Positions 15,308-24,021 of a stretch of DNA of 64,000 nucleotides are shown here, one piece after another. Made by a program: the position numbers and the translations under genes. Numbering within the stretch: position 1 is the first letter of the stretch; every line of letters starts with the position of its first letter. A model generated the notes under the pieces. That model was given only the letters and a program-made list of their open reading frames with translations. It had not been told where the DNA came from and did no database searches. This stretch comes from Bacillus sp. AFS088145. GTDB lineage: Bacteria; Bacillota; Bacilli; Bacillales; Bacillaceae_G. Location of the stretch: positions 1 to 64,000 of the forward strand of contig NZ_NUUX01000028.1 of assembly GCF_002564465.1 (NCBI RefSeq), given 5' to 3'.

Positions 15308-16189
15308 TTAAGCATCAATACGAATAATATTTTTAATAATTTCAACTTTTTCTAATGGTTCGTAGAATGTTTTACCATTAGGGTTGATCCCACGATATGA
15401 AATATCCGTTTGTTTAAAGTTTTGTGGTGTGGGTAATTCATTAAATGATTTCAATGGTAACAATGTCGCTTCATAAGTTGGGTGGATCTCATTTAACCAT
15501 TCATACGATTCCGTACCATCCCCAAATGCAAAGTCCCAGGAACACATTGAAAGATATTTACGCTCACCGTTTTTAATAAAACTAATACCTAGTTGTACAT
15601 TTCCAGGCTTACGTTTTAACTTATTATGACGTTTCCATCGTGCAAGTTTTTCATCGCTATTTGCAGTAGTTGGAGAAATGAATGATGCGTGATTGAATAA
15701 CCACTGTATAGAAGTCCATTCTCTACTTGTCAAATACTTCTGAATACGAGCCAATCCACGATTAATAGACTTATTTACATTTTGTTGTTTCATGTCCATA
15801 CGTTTAGCAATCTCTGATTCAACTAACTTATCGAAATAGTACATTTGTAATACTTTCCATTGGGTAGGAAACTTATTAAATAGCTTCTCTACTTTTGCCA
15901 TAATTAATGGATTGATAGTTTGAATTGAACGTTGTTGATCAGTGTATAACGTATGAATTTCTTGACCATATAACGTATCTTGATAGTTGTGTTGTGCATT
16001 ATTCCATTGTTTAAATTGGATCTTATCTAATGCGGTTTCAAAGCCACTAATGACATCCGCATCCTCAGTTTCAAACATAGATCCTTGTAACGGAACATGT
16101 AGCCTATCAAACGCATCACAATAATTGTTTAGTTCTTTTAATTTTTGCTTTCCACTTTTGTTTCGATTATGCTTTAACGATTTTTCCAC
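15308..16189 (-). CDS. Sigma-like regulator with region 4 HTH
   Basis: 293 residues from ATG 16189 with AAGGAGATGGGGG upstream. Residues about 105-155 (FPTQWKVLQMYYFDKLVESEIAKRMDMKQQNVNKSINRGLARIQKYL) form a sigma-70 region 4-type helix-turn-helix. The rest is unlike housekeeping sigma factors and the length is unusual; the C-terminal 130 residues are unknown. Phage-type sigma-like proteins of this form activate late or element genes. It precedes the primase operon on the same strand. Activator of element transcription is the best guess. Confidence 0.6.
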   Translation of the reverse strand: MEKSLKHNRNKSGKQKLKELNNYCDAFDRLHVPLQGSMFETEDADVISGFETALDKIQFKQWNNAQHNYQDTLYGQEIHTLYTDQQRSIQTINPLIMAKVEKLFNKFPTQWKVLQMYYFDKLVESEIAKRMDMKQQNVNKSINRGLARIQKYLTSREWTSIQWLFNHASFISPTTANSDEKLARWKRHNKLKRKPGNVQLGISFIKNGERKYLSMCSWDFAFGDGTESYEWLNEIHPTYEATLLPLKSFNELPTPQNFKQTDISYRGINPNGKTFYEPLEKVEIIKNIIRIDA

Positions 16190-16231
16190 TTTCCCCCATC
16201 TCCTTCACTCAGTAAGTCGTAAATTTTCATT

Positions 16232-16283
16232 GAAATTCACAATCCCTGTGCTTTAAAAACAAATCTGTATCGAAATTCACAAT
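16232..16283. repeat. Direct repeat GAAATTCACAAT in a divergent promoter region
   Basis: The 12-mer occurs at 16232-16243 and 16272-16283, one about 40 bp from the other, with a weaker third form near 16290-16312. It lies upstream of the sigma-like gene (minus) and the 16465 gene (plus), so it may be an activator or iteron site. Confidence 0.5.
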
Positions 16284-16464
16284 GAGTATCGAAAGAATTT
16301 CACCAAATGCACAACGTTCACTTATGTAAGGAAAAAAAAGGTAATTTGCACAACAAAAAATCCCAATCCAGGCGGAAAGGGAAAATATTATTATTATTTT
16401 TTATAAATTTGGCTCAAAACTGGATGTAATAAATTAAGAGGTAAGTAGAAAGGAGTTCATAGTT

Positions 16465-16656
16465 ATGGATCAGCATCAAAGAAAAGTAGACAATATTAAA
16501 TTAAAGTTAGAATATTATGAACGCTTATTACAAGATAGGATCGAATACAGTAATCAATATTCGTTTGTAAATGAAGATGTAAACACTTTACGTACCCTCA
16601 TTAGAATGTATCAATCGATGCTTAAAGAACTAAAGAGGGATAATTCGATCTGCTAG
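16465..16656 (+). CDS. Small helical protein (63 aa)
   Basis: ATG 16465 with AAAGGAGTT upstream. Almost wholly helical with two predicted amphipathic helices (about 3-27 and 35-57); no motif known. First gene of a rightward set that ends at the element boundary. Confidence 0.6.
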   Translation: MDQHQRKVDNIKLKLEYYERLLQDRIEYSNQYSFVNEDVNTLRTLIRMYQSMLKELKRDNSIC

Positions 16657-16714
16657 TAAGTATCAATACATTAAAATCATGTTGGTACTTATTATGGACG
16701 TTGTGAAATGTCTA

Positions 16715-16741
16715 TGGTGCGGAAACACCTTTTTAAGTTTT
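16715..16741 (+). terminator. Terminator
   Basis: GGTG-cggaaa-CACC followed by five T and further T-rich sequence. Confidence 0.5.
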
Positions 16742-17022
16742 TTTCAAGTGATGTAATTGAGTTGTTACAATGCTATTTATGACCTTTCTACTTGGTTCAA
16801 ATTTTTCTATGGATATTGCGAAGTCCATAACATTTTTCCTCTTTCCACTTTCTTAAAGCCTATGACCTTTATTGGTTGTAGGTTTGATAGAGATGTGAAA
16901 AGCATAACGGAAAATGCTCATATCTCAAATATTCAATACTCTCCTTTTGCGTTTGTTAGAAATCTATTAGCAGTTTGATTCCACTTTCGGCTAGTAGAGT
17001 TCTATAGAAACATGAAAGCGAG
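16742..17022. other. Gap of about 280 bases without a supported gene
   Basis: A 73-codon frame from TTG 16757 exists but has no ribosome site and begins next to a terminator; it is not called. Nothing else is clear. Confidence 0.4.
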
Positions 17023-17031
17023 GTGAAACAC

Positions 17032-17244
17032 ATGAAAGAATATCGAATTGTAAATGGTAAAACGGTAGAAATTGAAACACGTATTTATGAAGGTGAAGTA
17101 GGCACTAAAGAGAATGCTTGGAATGGATGTAACATTAATTTGTTAAATAAAATTCATGCTGAAAAACTTAAAGCAAAACAACCTTTTCAAATGAATCATT
17201 ACGAGTTAGAACGTTATATGCAATTGAAGGAATTGGGATTGTAG
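17032..17244 (+). CDS. Small element protein (70 aa)
   Basis: ATG 17032 is preferred over GTG 17023 because the GAGGTG site overlaps the latter. The protein is charged with no membrane segment; the end is helical (ELERYMQLKELGL). Family unknown. Confidence 0.6.
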   Translation: MKEYRIVNGKTVEIETRIYEGEVGTKENAWNGCNINLLNKIHAEKLKAKQPFQMNHYELERYMQLKELGL

Positions 17245-17250
17245 TTTTTA

Positions 17251-17355
17251 ATGGGTAACCGATATTGGATTAGGCTTTCAAGAGGCGAGAGTCCTTATTG
17301 GGTACTCACTAAAGGTTATAAGCCTTTAAAACAAACAAAAGGGGATCAAAAATGA
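17251..17355 (+). CDS. Possible 34-residue leader-type ORF
   Basis: ATG 17251 to a TGA that overlaps the next start (ATGA at 17352-17355). The product is basic (MGNRYWIRLSRGESPYWVLT...). No strong ribosome site. The overlap suggests translational coupling, but the same DNA also holds the inverted sequence AGGCTT...AAGCCT (17271-17327), so it may instead be a structured leader. Confidence 0.35.
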   Translation: MGNRYWIRLSRGESPYWVLTKGYKPLKQTKGDQK

Positions 17356-17891
17356 AAAATTATCAAGTAGTAGAAAATTGTAAGGAATATTCAGTACAAA
17401 AGCAAAAAGTACAAAATGCAGTAGAAGTAACTAATCAACGTATTGTAGAAATCAATGCAGAAGTTTCACATTTGAAAGAAGACTATTTGAAATCAATGGA
17501 TGATGCAGTATTAGTCAAGATTAATAAATTGAAAGCAGAAGAAATCACATTAGCAGAAACATTACCATTAAAACGTCAATTATCTATTCGTAATCGTGAT
17601 TCAAAGTATGAATTAACTGCACAAGACCATCAAGATATTAATGATATGAATAAAGAATTTACAAAGTATTTACGTAAGGATGCAGATAAATTATTAAAGT
17701 TACTTGATGAGGTTGATAAGTTAGTAGATAAGCTACAAAATGACTTGTACGATAAACGTAGTGAAGTATCTCAATATGCTATTGCGATTTCATCTGCTAC
17801 AGGATTACCTTACTATGATAGTATTACAGGCTTTGGACAGGGTGATATTAATCGTAAAATTATGGATTTAAACTATAAACATATACGTTAA
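17352..17891 (+). CDS. Coiled-coil element protein (179 aa)
   Basis: ATG 17352 with AAAAGGGGATCAAA before it. Long heptad-rich helices (about 10-75 and 90-135), no signal peptide, C-terminal SATGLPYYDSITGFGQG. No enzymatic motif. Similar proteins occur in small phages and integrative elements; role unknown. Confidence 0.65.
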   Translation: MKNYQVVENCKEYSVQKQKVQNAVEVTNQRIVEINAEVSHLKEDYLKSMDDAVLVKINKLKAEEITLAETLPLKRQLSIRNRDSKYELTAQDHQDINDMNKEFTKYLRKDADKLLKLLDEVDKLVDKLQNDLYDKRSEVSQYAIAISSATGLPYYDSITGFGQGDINRKIMDLNYKHIR

Positions 17892-17899
17892 TCAATAGG

Positions 17900-17927
17900 G
17901 GTGGGCATTAATTTGTCCATCTTTTTT
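17900..17927 (+). terminator. Terminator after the coiled-coil gene
   Basis: GGTGGGCA pairs with TGTCCATC around TTAATT, followed by six T. Confidence 0.65.
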
Positions 17928-18287
17928 GTAGTTGTTTGAGATAGCCTGTTAGACGCATCGAAATATAAATAGTAGGGGGATTGCATATGGATACTGTTAT
18001 GGAGATTGAAAAGTTGGTTAATGAATATTATATTCGTGTTTACAAAACTTGAAGATATAGAGGAATTATTTTATGACGATTGTGGGGATGAAGTAGTAGG
18101 GGGTAGAGAAAAATGGGATTCTTATTATTTGTTTTAACTTTAGGATCAGCATTCTTATTGGATGGATAAGGTAGTATAATTGGTAGTATCCTTTCAAATA
18201 TATTTAACACTATTGCAAATGAAACTGCAGTTGTATCAAGGCATCGTTGTATTTCTTTCGTAGGAGCGTGTAGTTGACGTTCATAGT
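17928..18287. other. Right end of the element: short decayed frames
   Basis: ATG 17987 has a good site (TAGGGGGA) but gives only 21 residues (MDTVMEIEKLVNEYYIRVYK...). A second frame, ATG 18021 to 18137 (38 residues), overlaps it, as if one gene were frameshifted. A third begins near 18113 (MGFLLFVLTLGSAFLLDG), meets TAA, and continues in frame as GSIIGSILSNIFNTIANETA, like a small membrane protein with a premature stop. These look like decaying genes beside attR. Confidence 0.45.
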
Positions 18288-18691
18288 CCACCTGGAATAC
18301 TACCTAATAAAACAGTTGGATAATGTATTTTAAATACTTTAGAAATGATGATTGAAATTGTAATTGTAAAAAGGATGAGTAGAAAGGTCATCAAAATCAT
18401 AGAAGTTAATTGATGTCCGATTTGAATAAACGTAGAAGATGTAAATGATAGTCCAATTGTGTAGCCGATTATGATCATGGCTGTATCTCGAATTTTACTT
18501 GGCCAATACAATTTTATCCCTTTAATTTTAGAAAATATAAGTACAAAAAACATTGGTCCAAGGAGCCATGGTATTGGCAGTTTAATCATTTGAAATATAA
18601 ATCCACCAATAATTGCAATAATTAAAGTAAATAAAAGCTGAGTCCATTTATTATCGTTGTAATTTATTACCATCGTGTCACTTCTTTTCAA
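18281..18691 (-). pseudogene. AbrB-family membrane protein, N-terminal half (split by the element)
   Basis: 136 residues ending VLLGSIPGGL and a stop that lies in the element. Four hydrophobic segments and motifs PIPWLLGPM and IGYTIGLSF are typical of the first AbrB duplicate. Joining this piece at the 21-bp repeat to 2382 and on to 1638 gives an uninterrupted protein of the family's normal length. Family members are putative multi-span transporters or permeases of unclear substrate. ATG 18691 or the internal ATG 18676 may start it; AAGAAGTGA is upstream. The truncated product is unlikely to work. Confidence 0.9.
18288..18308. repeat. attR core, 21-bp direct repeat
   Basis: Identical to 2362-2382. 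On the minus strand it ends the N-terminal half of the abrB-type gene (LGSIPGG), then reads a TGA in element DNA. Confidence 0.93.
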
Positions 18692-18919
18692 ATTATAAAA
18701 TTTTAATGTTTAGATCATGTTTACATTTATTCGTCGCGCTTGTTATGTTAATATCATTATTGACCTTAAGTTTATGGTATGCAAGGATTTTGCTCGGTTA
18801 GTCGTTAGAATATTTAACAGGATAGCAAAACTAATCGGAGGATATATTAAGGATAGTAATATTTTACAATTTTTAATTTGAAAACCCTTGCAAATTTTAA
18901 TTAGAAAGGACTAATTGAA

Positions 18920-20326
18920 TTGGCTAAACAACAAATAGGCGTAATTGGTTTAGCAGTAATGGGAAAAAACCTAGCTTTAAATATTGAAAGTAGAGGTTTC
19001 TCAATTTCTGTATATAACCGATCAGTTGAAAAAACAGAAGAATTTTTAAAAGAAGCAGAAGGTAAAAATGTAGTTGGAACATTTTCAATTGAAGAATTTG
19101 TAAATTCTCTTGAAACACCTAGAAAAATTTTAATAATGGTAAAAGCAGGTGCCCCAACTGATTCAACAATTGAAATGTTATTACCTCATCTTGATCAGGG
19201 TGATATTTTAATTGATGGTGGAAATACATACTATAAAGACACTCAAAGACGAAACAAAATGCTATCTGATAGCGGAATCCATTTTATTGGAACAGGTGTT
19301 TCAGGTGGAGAAGAGGGAGCTTTAAAAGGACCTTCAATTATGCCTGGTGGACAAAAAGAAGCATTTGAACTAGTAAAACCTATTTTTGAAGCGATTGCTG
19401 CAAAAGTAAATAATGAGCCTTGTACAACATATATTGGCCCAAATGGTGCTGGTCATTACGTAAAAATGGTTCATAATGGAATAGAATATGGGGATATGCA
19501 ATTAATCTCAGAAGCTTACTTTTTATTAAAAAATGTACTTGGCTTAACTGCTGACGAATTACACCATGTATTTAGTGATTGGAATAAGGGTGAGCTTGAT
19601 AGCTATTTAATTGAAATTACAGCCGATATCTTTACTAAAACAGACGAAGAAACAGGTAAACCACTTGTAGATGTTATTTTAGATAAAGCAGGACAAAAAG
19701 GTACAGGAAAATGGACTAGTCAAAGCACGCTAGATTTAGGTGTACCTACTTCTATTATTACTGAGTCTGTATTTGCACGTTTTATTTCTGCAATGAAGGA
19801 TGAAAGAGTAAAAGCAAGTAAATTATTATCTGGTCCATCAACTAGTACATATCATGGTGATAAAGAGCAACTTATTGAAGATGTGCGTAAAGCTCTTTAT
19901 ATGAGTAAAATTTGTTCATATGCTCAAGGTTTTGCTCAATTAAGAGCTGCATCTGATGAGTATAACTGGGATTTACAATATGGTGATATTGCAATGATTT
20001 TTAGAGGTGGATGTATTATTCGAGCGGCTTTCTTACAAAAAATTAAAGAAGCTTACGACCTAGATGCTAATCTTTCTAACTTATTACTTGATCCATATTT
20101 CAAAGAAATCGTTGAAAGTTATCAAGGTGCTTTACGAAAAATTAGCGTAGTAGCAATTGAAGCTGGTGTACCAATTCCATGTTTCTCTGCTGCATTAGCT
20201 TATTTTGATAGCTATCGTACTGAAACACTGCCTGCAAATTTAATTCAAGCACAAAGAGATTATTTTGGTGCACATACTTATGAACGAATTGATAAAGAAG
20301 GTAAGTTCCATACTCAGTGGACATAA
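18920..20326 (+). CDS. gndA: 6-phosphogluconate dehydrogenase, decarboxylating
   Basis: Converts 6-phosphogluconate to ribulose 5-phosphate and CO2 with NADP reduction in the oxidative pentose phosphate pathway. 468 residues, full length. The Rossmann site is [14 protein letters not shown] with YNRSVEKT after strand 2 (Arg/Ser fit NADP), followed by [25 protein letters not shown] and the active-site [13 protein letters not shown]. The start is TTG 18920 with GAAAGGA ten bases before it. It faces zwf, the preceding pathway step, across one shared terminator; B. subtilis has the same neighbours (yqjI and zwf). Confidence 0.96.
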   Translation: MAKQQIGVIGLAVMGKNLALNIESRGFSISVYNRSVEKTEEFLKEAEGKNVVGTFSIEEFVNSLETPRKILIMVKAGAPTDSTIEMLLPHLDQGDILIDGGNTYYKDTQRRNKMLSDSGIHFIGTGVSGGEEGALKGPSIMPGGQKEAFELVKPIFEAIAAKVNNEPCTTYIGPNGAGHYVKMVHNGIEYGDMQLISEAYFLLKNVLGLTADELHHVFSDWNKGELDSYLIEITADIFTKTDEETGKPLVDVILDKAGQKGTGKWTSQSTLDLGVPTSIITESVFARFISAMKDERVKASKLLSGPSTSTYHGDKEQLIEDVRKALYMSKICSYAQGFAQLRAASDEYNWDLQYGDIAMIFRGGCIIRAAFLQKIKEAYDLDANLSNLLLDPYFKEIVESYQGALRKISVVAIEAGVPIPCFSAALAYFDSYRTETLPANLIQAQRDYFGAHTYERIDKEGKFHTQWT

Positions 20327-20350
20327 TTTTAAATTTGTTTTTGAAACATA

Positions 20351-20390
20351 AAAAAGTTACCCCCTCGAAATGATGAGGGGGTAACTTTTT
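20351..20390. terminator. Bidirectional terminator between gndA and zwf
   Basis: AAAAAGTTACCCCCTC and GAGGGGGTAACTTTTT form a long perfect stem with T runs on both strands. Confidence 0.95.
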
Positions 20391-20407
20391 AATTAGATAA
20401 ATCGTTT

Positions 20408-21907
20408 TTAATTTTCATTTAATCGATCAGTAACAGGCCACCATTTATGACCATCAACTGTCAATAAAGTATCAGCTTCGTTTGGACCCATTGAACCAGA
20501 ACTATAATTTGTAAGTGGTGCTAAATTATTGCCCCAAGCTTTTGAGATGACATCAACAAAGCTCCAAGAATATTTTACTTCATCCCAATGTGTAAAGTTT
20601 GTTCCATCACCTAACATACAATCATAAATTAATCGCTCGTATGCTTCTGGTGTATTAATACAATCAACACAATTATTATTAAATGTTAATTGAATTGGCT
20701 TTGTGTAGCCTTCATCTGAGCCAGATCTTTTTGCATTTAATTGCAATGTAATTCCTTCATCTGGTTGAATATGTATAATTAATAAATTTGGAGACATTGT
20801 CTCTTTTGTATTGTAATAAAGATTCATTGGTATATCTGAGAACTGAACAATAATTTTAGTAGATTTCGTCGCCATTCTTTTTCCAGTTCGAATATAGAAT
20901 GGTACACCAGCCCATCTAAAATTATCGATAAAAAGTTTGCCCGCTACAAATGTTTCAGTTTGAGACTCAGGTGCTACATTGTTCTCATTTCTATACGCTG
21001 GAACTTCTTCACCATTAATTACACCAGCATCATATTGTCCGCGAACAAAGTAATCTTTTACTTCGTTTTCATCTATTTTACGAAGAGCTTTAAATACTTT
21101 TACTTTTTCACTACGAATTTCTTCAGTTGTTAATTTAATCGGAGGCTCCATAGCAAGTAGTGCCGCCATTTGAAGCATATGATTCTGAACCATATCTTTT
21201 AAAGCTCCCGAATTCTCATAGTATTTTCCACGGTCTTCAACACCAAGAATTTCACTAGAAGTAATTTGGATATTTGAAATAAATCGATTATTCCAAAGTG
21301 GTTCAAACATAGCATTCGCAAAACGGATTACTTCAATATTTTGAACCATTTCTTTACCTAAGTAATGATCGATACGGTAGATTTGATCTTCAGAAAATGC
21401 TTCACGAATTTCATCATTCAATTCAATTGCACTCGGTAAATCATGTCCAAATGGTTTTTCGATTACAATGCGACTCCAACCTTCTGTATCAGCCAATCCA
21501 TTTTGTTTTAATTGTTTAGCAATTGTTCCAAAAAATTCTGGTGCCATTGCTAGGAAGAATACACGGTTACCAGGAATGACATAATGATTATCCAAGTTTG
21601 TTAATAAATTTCCTAATTCTATATATGAAGACGGTTCTAATACTTCAAATTGATGGTAATAAAAATGAGATAAAAAGCTTTCAATCTCAGTCTCAGATGA
21701 AGCAATAGATTGAATTGATTTTTTTACAGTTTCACGAAACTCATCATTTGACCAAGGTCTTCTACCTACACCTACAACCGCAAAGCCTTCATCAATTTTT
21801 TGACTTAAAAATAATCTATATATTGAAATAAAAAGCTTTCTTTTTGCTAGGTCTCCTGTTGCTCCAAAAATGACTATAACTGCTTTTGGGTTTACTTTAG
21901 TTTTCAA
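20408..21907 (-). CDS. zwf: Glucose-6-phosphate 1-dehydrogenase
   Basis: First step of the oxidative pentose phosphate pathway: glucose 6-phosphate to 6-phosphogluconolactone with NADP. 499 residues, normal length. NADP site FGATGDLAKRKLFISIYRL at the N-terminus, substrate and catalytic motif RIDHYLGKEMVQNI near residue 185, then FRWAGVPFYIRTGKRM. TTG 21907 follows GTGAGGTAAATTAA. Promoter candidate at 21968-21997. Convergent with gndA. Confidence 0.96.
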   Translation of the reverse strand: MKTKVNPKAVIVIFGATGDLAKRKLFISIYRLFLSQKIDEGFAVVGVGRRPWSNDEFRETVKKSIQSIASSETEIESFLSHFYYHQFEVLEPSSYIELGNLLTNLDNHYVIPGNRVFFLAMAPEFFGTIAKQLKQNGLADTEGWSRIVIEKPFGHDLPSAIELNDEIREAFSEDQIYRIDHYLGKEMVQNIEVIRFANAMFEPLWNNRFISNIQITSSEILGVEDRGKYYENSGALKDMVQNHMLQMAALLAMEPPIKLTTEEIRSEKVKVFKALRKIDENEVKDYFVRGQYDAGVINGEEVPAYRNENNVAPESQTETFVAGKLFIDNFRWAGVPFYIRTGKRMATKSTKIIVQFSDIPMNLYYNTKETMSPNLLIIHIQPDEGITLQLNAKRSGSDEGYTKPIQLTFNNNCVDCINTPEAYERLIYDCMLGDGTNFTHWDEVKYSWSFVDVISKAWGNNLAPLTNYSSGSMGPNEADTLLTVDGHKWWPVTDRLNEN

Positions 21908-21967
21908 TTAATTTACCTCACTTCTTAAACATAAATTACTAACTTATTTTAGTAATAATCAAGGCTG

Positions 21968-21997
21968 ATTATACAAAATATGTAAAATCCCTTTCAA
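21968..21997 (-). promoter_or_regulatory. Promoter of zwf
   Basis: On the minus strand TTGAAA, 18 bp, TATAAT, ending about 60 bases before the zwf start. Confidence 0.6.
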
Positions 21998-22322
21998 AAA
22001 AAATATTTTGAAAGCATTTTAATTAATTATTAAAAAATAAATTAAATTTCCAAATTATTCATCTTATATCATAAACAAAACGAACAGATTCGTAAATAAG
22101 AGTCTTGATAATATTTAACTTTTTTCTTCTTATTCCTTGTAAACAAAGGGGTTTTAAATGAAATGGATTTTGCAACTTTTTTCTTATTAAAAATAGAAAC
22201 ATGTTATTATTTGGTTAAAAATTAAAAAACAATTAAAAAAAAGTAAAGGGAATTTGTCAAAATCTCAGTTTTTTAGTAGAATTGTAATGTACCTTAATCG
22301 GAATTTGGAAAATATAGTAGAA

Positions 22323-22350
22323 TTGAAATCGTAATGATTTCTGTTATACT
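22323..22350 (+). promoter_or_regulatory. Promoter of the dicarboxylate symporter gene
   Basis: TTGAAA (22323-22328), 16 bp, TATACT (22345-22350). It leaves a leader of about 195 nt. Confidence 0.7.
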
Positions 22351-22356
22351 GTTTTT

Positions 22357-22551
22357 ATAACTTTTTTTGATTGTAAATTCTGAATATAATCAAAAAGTAA
22401 ATTATGGAAATGATGGGTAATTTATGAGAGTTCCATCGATATCTTAATAAGCCAAGTAGTGCTTAAACCATTTAAAAAAATTTAAATGGTTTTGTTATTT
22501 TTAGTAAATTAAAAAACTTGGCAAAATTCTACTACAAGGGGGACTTTTATT
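22357..22551 (+). promoter_or_regulatory. Leader with two hairpins, possible attenuator
   Basis: Hairpin 1: TTTTTGATT...AATCAAAAA (22362-22398). Hairpin 2: AAACCATTTA...TAAATGGTTTTG (22465-22493) followed by a T-rich stretch, resembling an intrinsic terminator before the gene. Alternative pairing was not modelled. The remainder of the 21998-22551 gap shows nothing else. Confidence 0.45.
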
Positions 22552-23808
22552 ATGAAAAAAATTGGCTTAGCTTGGCAAATATTAATTGGTCTTGTTATCG
22601 GGATTATTGTAGGCGCAATTTTTTATGGAAATCCAAAGGTTGCTGACTATTTACAACCAATTGGAGACATCTTTTTACGTCTGATTAAAATGATTGTAAT
22701 ACCAATCGTTGTTTCAAGTATCATTGTAGGTGTTGCTAGTGTTGGTGACACAAAAAAACTTGGCCGTTTAGGCGGAAAAACGATTCTGTACTTTGAGATT
22801 ATTACAACAGTTGCCATTTTAATCGGATTACTAGTAGCGAATATCGTTAAACCAGGCGCTGGTGTAGATATGAGTATTCTTCACAAAACTGATATCAATA
22901 CTTATGTTGAAACAGCAAAAGAAGTAAAGAGTCATGGGTTTGCAGATACATTTGTAAATATCGTACCGCCAAATATTTTTTCAGCTTTTGTTGAAGGAAA
23001 TATGTTAGCAATTATCTTTTTCTCAGTACTGTTTGGTCTTGGGATTACAGCGGTAGGAGAAAGAGGAAAGCCTGTATTAGCATTTTTCCAAGGAACAGCT
23101 GATACAATGTTTTACATTACAAATCAAATTATGAAATTTGCTCCATTTGGTGTTTTCGCATTAATCGGTGTAACAGTTTCAAAGTTTGGATTAGAATCTT
23201 TAATTCCATTAGGAAAATTAGTCATAACTGTTTATCTAACGATGGCATTCTTTATCGTTGTAGTATTAGGCTTAGTAGCTAAAATGGTAGGAGTTAATAT
23301 ATTTAAGTTCATTAAATTAATTAAAGATGAACTGATCTTAGCATTTTCTACTGCGAGTTCTGAAACAGTTTTACCTAAAATTATGGAAAAAGTAGAAAAA
23401 TTCGGAGTACCAAAATCAATTTCTTCATTCGTTATTCCGACTGGTTATTCATTCAATCTTGATGGATCAACTTTATATCAAGCATTAGCAGCAATTTTTA
23501 TCGCTCAAATGTATGGTATTCATTTATCAATCACTGATCAAATTTCACTAATGTTAGTTCTAATGGTCACATCAAAAGGTATTGCAGGTGTACCAGGCGT
23601 ATCGTTTGTTGTATTATTAGCAACATTAGGTACAGCAGGAATTCCAGTTGAAGGTTTAGCATTTATTGCAGGGATTGACCGTATTCTAGATATGGCTAGA
23701 ACTGCAGTAAACGTAGTAGGTAACTCTTTAGCAGCAGTTGTAATTGCTAAGTGGGAACGCGCATTTAAACCAGAAGTGGTGGAGAATGATAATAACGTTG
23801 CTATGTAA
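22552..23808 (+). CDS. gltT: Dicarboxylate/amino acid:cation symporter, GltT-type
   Basis: 418 residues, eight membrane helices and two re-entrant loops as in the DAACS family, which takes up glutamate or aspartate (and sometimes C4 dicarboxylates) with protons or sodium. The N-terminus AWQILIGLVIGIIVGAIFYG and GDIFLRLIKMIVIPIVVSSI, the serine-rich loop FSTASSETVLPKIM, SFNLDGSTLYQ and the C-terminal DRILDMARTAVNVVGNSLA are all intact. ATG 22552 with AAGGGGGAC upstream. It is closer to B. subtilis GltT than to GltP by recall of the N-terminus. A leader hairpin may control it. Confidence 0.9.
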   Translation: MKKIGLAWQILIGLVIGIIVGAIFYGNPKVADYLQPIGDIFLRLIKMIVIPIVVSSIIVGVASVGDTKKLGRLGGKTILYFEIITTVAILIGLLVANIVKPGAGVDMSILHKTDINTYVETAKEVKSHGFADTFVNIVPPNIFSAFVEGNMLAIIFFSVLFGLGITAVGERGKPVLAFFQGTADTMFYITNQIMKFAPFGVFALIGVTVSKFGLESLIPLGKLVITVYLTMAFFIVVVLGLVAKMVGVNIFKFIKLIKDELILAFSTASSETVLPKIMEKVEKFGVPKSISSFVIPTGYSFNLDGSTLYQALAAIFIAQMYGIHLSITDQISLMLVLMVTSKGIAGVPGVSFVVLLATLGTAGIPVEGLAFIAGIDRILDMARTAVNVVGNSLAAVVIAKWERAFKPEVVENDNNVAM

Positions 23809-23867
23809 CGTATAATATAGGAAAGATATTTTAATTTTAACTCTCAAATGAATTAACTAAAAACAGT

Positions 23868-23903
23868 AGCCACAAGGAAAAAGAAATTCCTTGTGGCTTT
23901 TCT
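23868..23903 (+). terminator. Terminator after gltT
   Basis: AGCCACAAGGAA and TTCCTTGTGGCT pair perfectly; T run follows. Confidence 0.9.
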
Positions 23904-24021
23904 ATTTTTACAGTAGTTTTTTTAAAGGAAAAAGTCTAAAAACATAGAATATTCTTAATTGTGTTTAATTTAAGTTCTAATAACGCGTCCTTTTGGAAGG
24001 GAACCAATTAAGGGGGATAAG

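Larger units (their letters stand above)
2362..18308. mobile_element. Integrative element of about 15.9 kb inserted in an abrB-type gene
   Basis: The limits are set by a 21-bp direct repeat (2362-2382 and 18288-18308) that begins CCACCTGGAATACTACCTAA. Outside the repeats lie the two halves of one gene; inside lies a tyrosine integrase near the left end, a P4-type primase-helicase, ribbon-helix-helix and sigma-like regulators and many small unknown genes. No structural phage, packaging, relaxase or type IV secretion gene is seen. The set best matches a phage satellite or small integrative plasmid; a decayed prophage is the alternative. Excision by recombination between the repeats would restore the target frame. 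Confidence 0.92.

Noticed and set aside
16757-16978. 73-codon frame from TTG
   Set aside because: No ribosome site, begins right after a terminator, and the composition (rich in F, Y, W) looks like translated AT-rich non-coding DNA.
18040-18291. 83-codon minus-strand frame at the right end of the element
   Set aside because: No start site, and it is antisense to short plus-strand frames with better ribosome sites.
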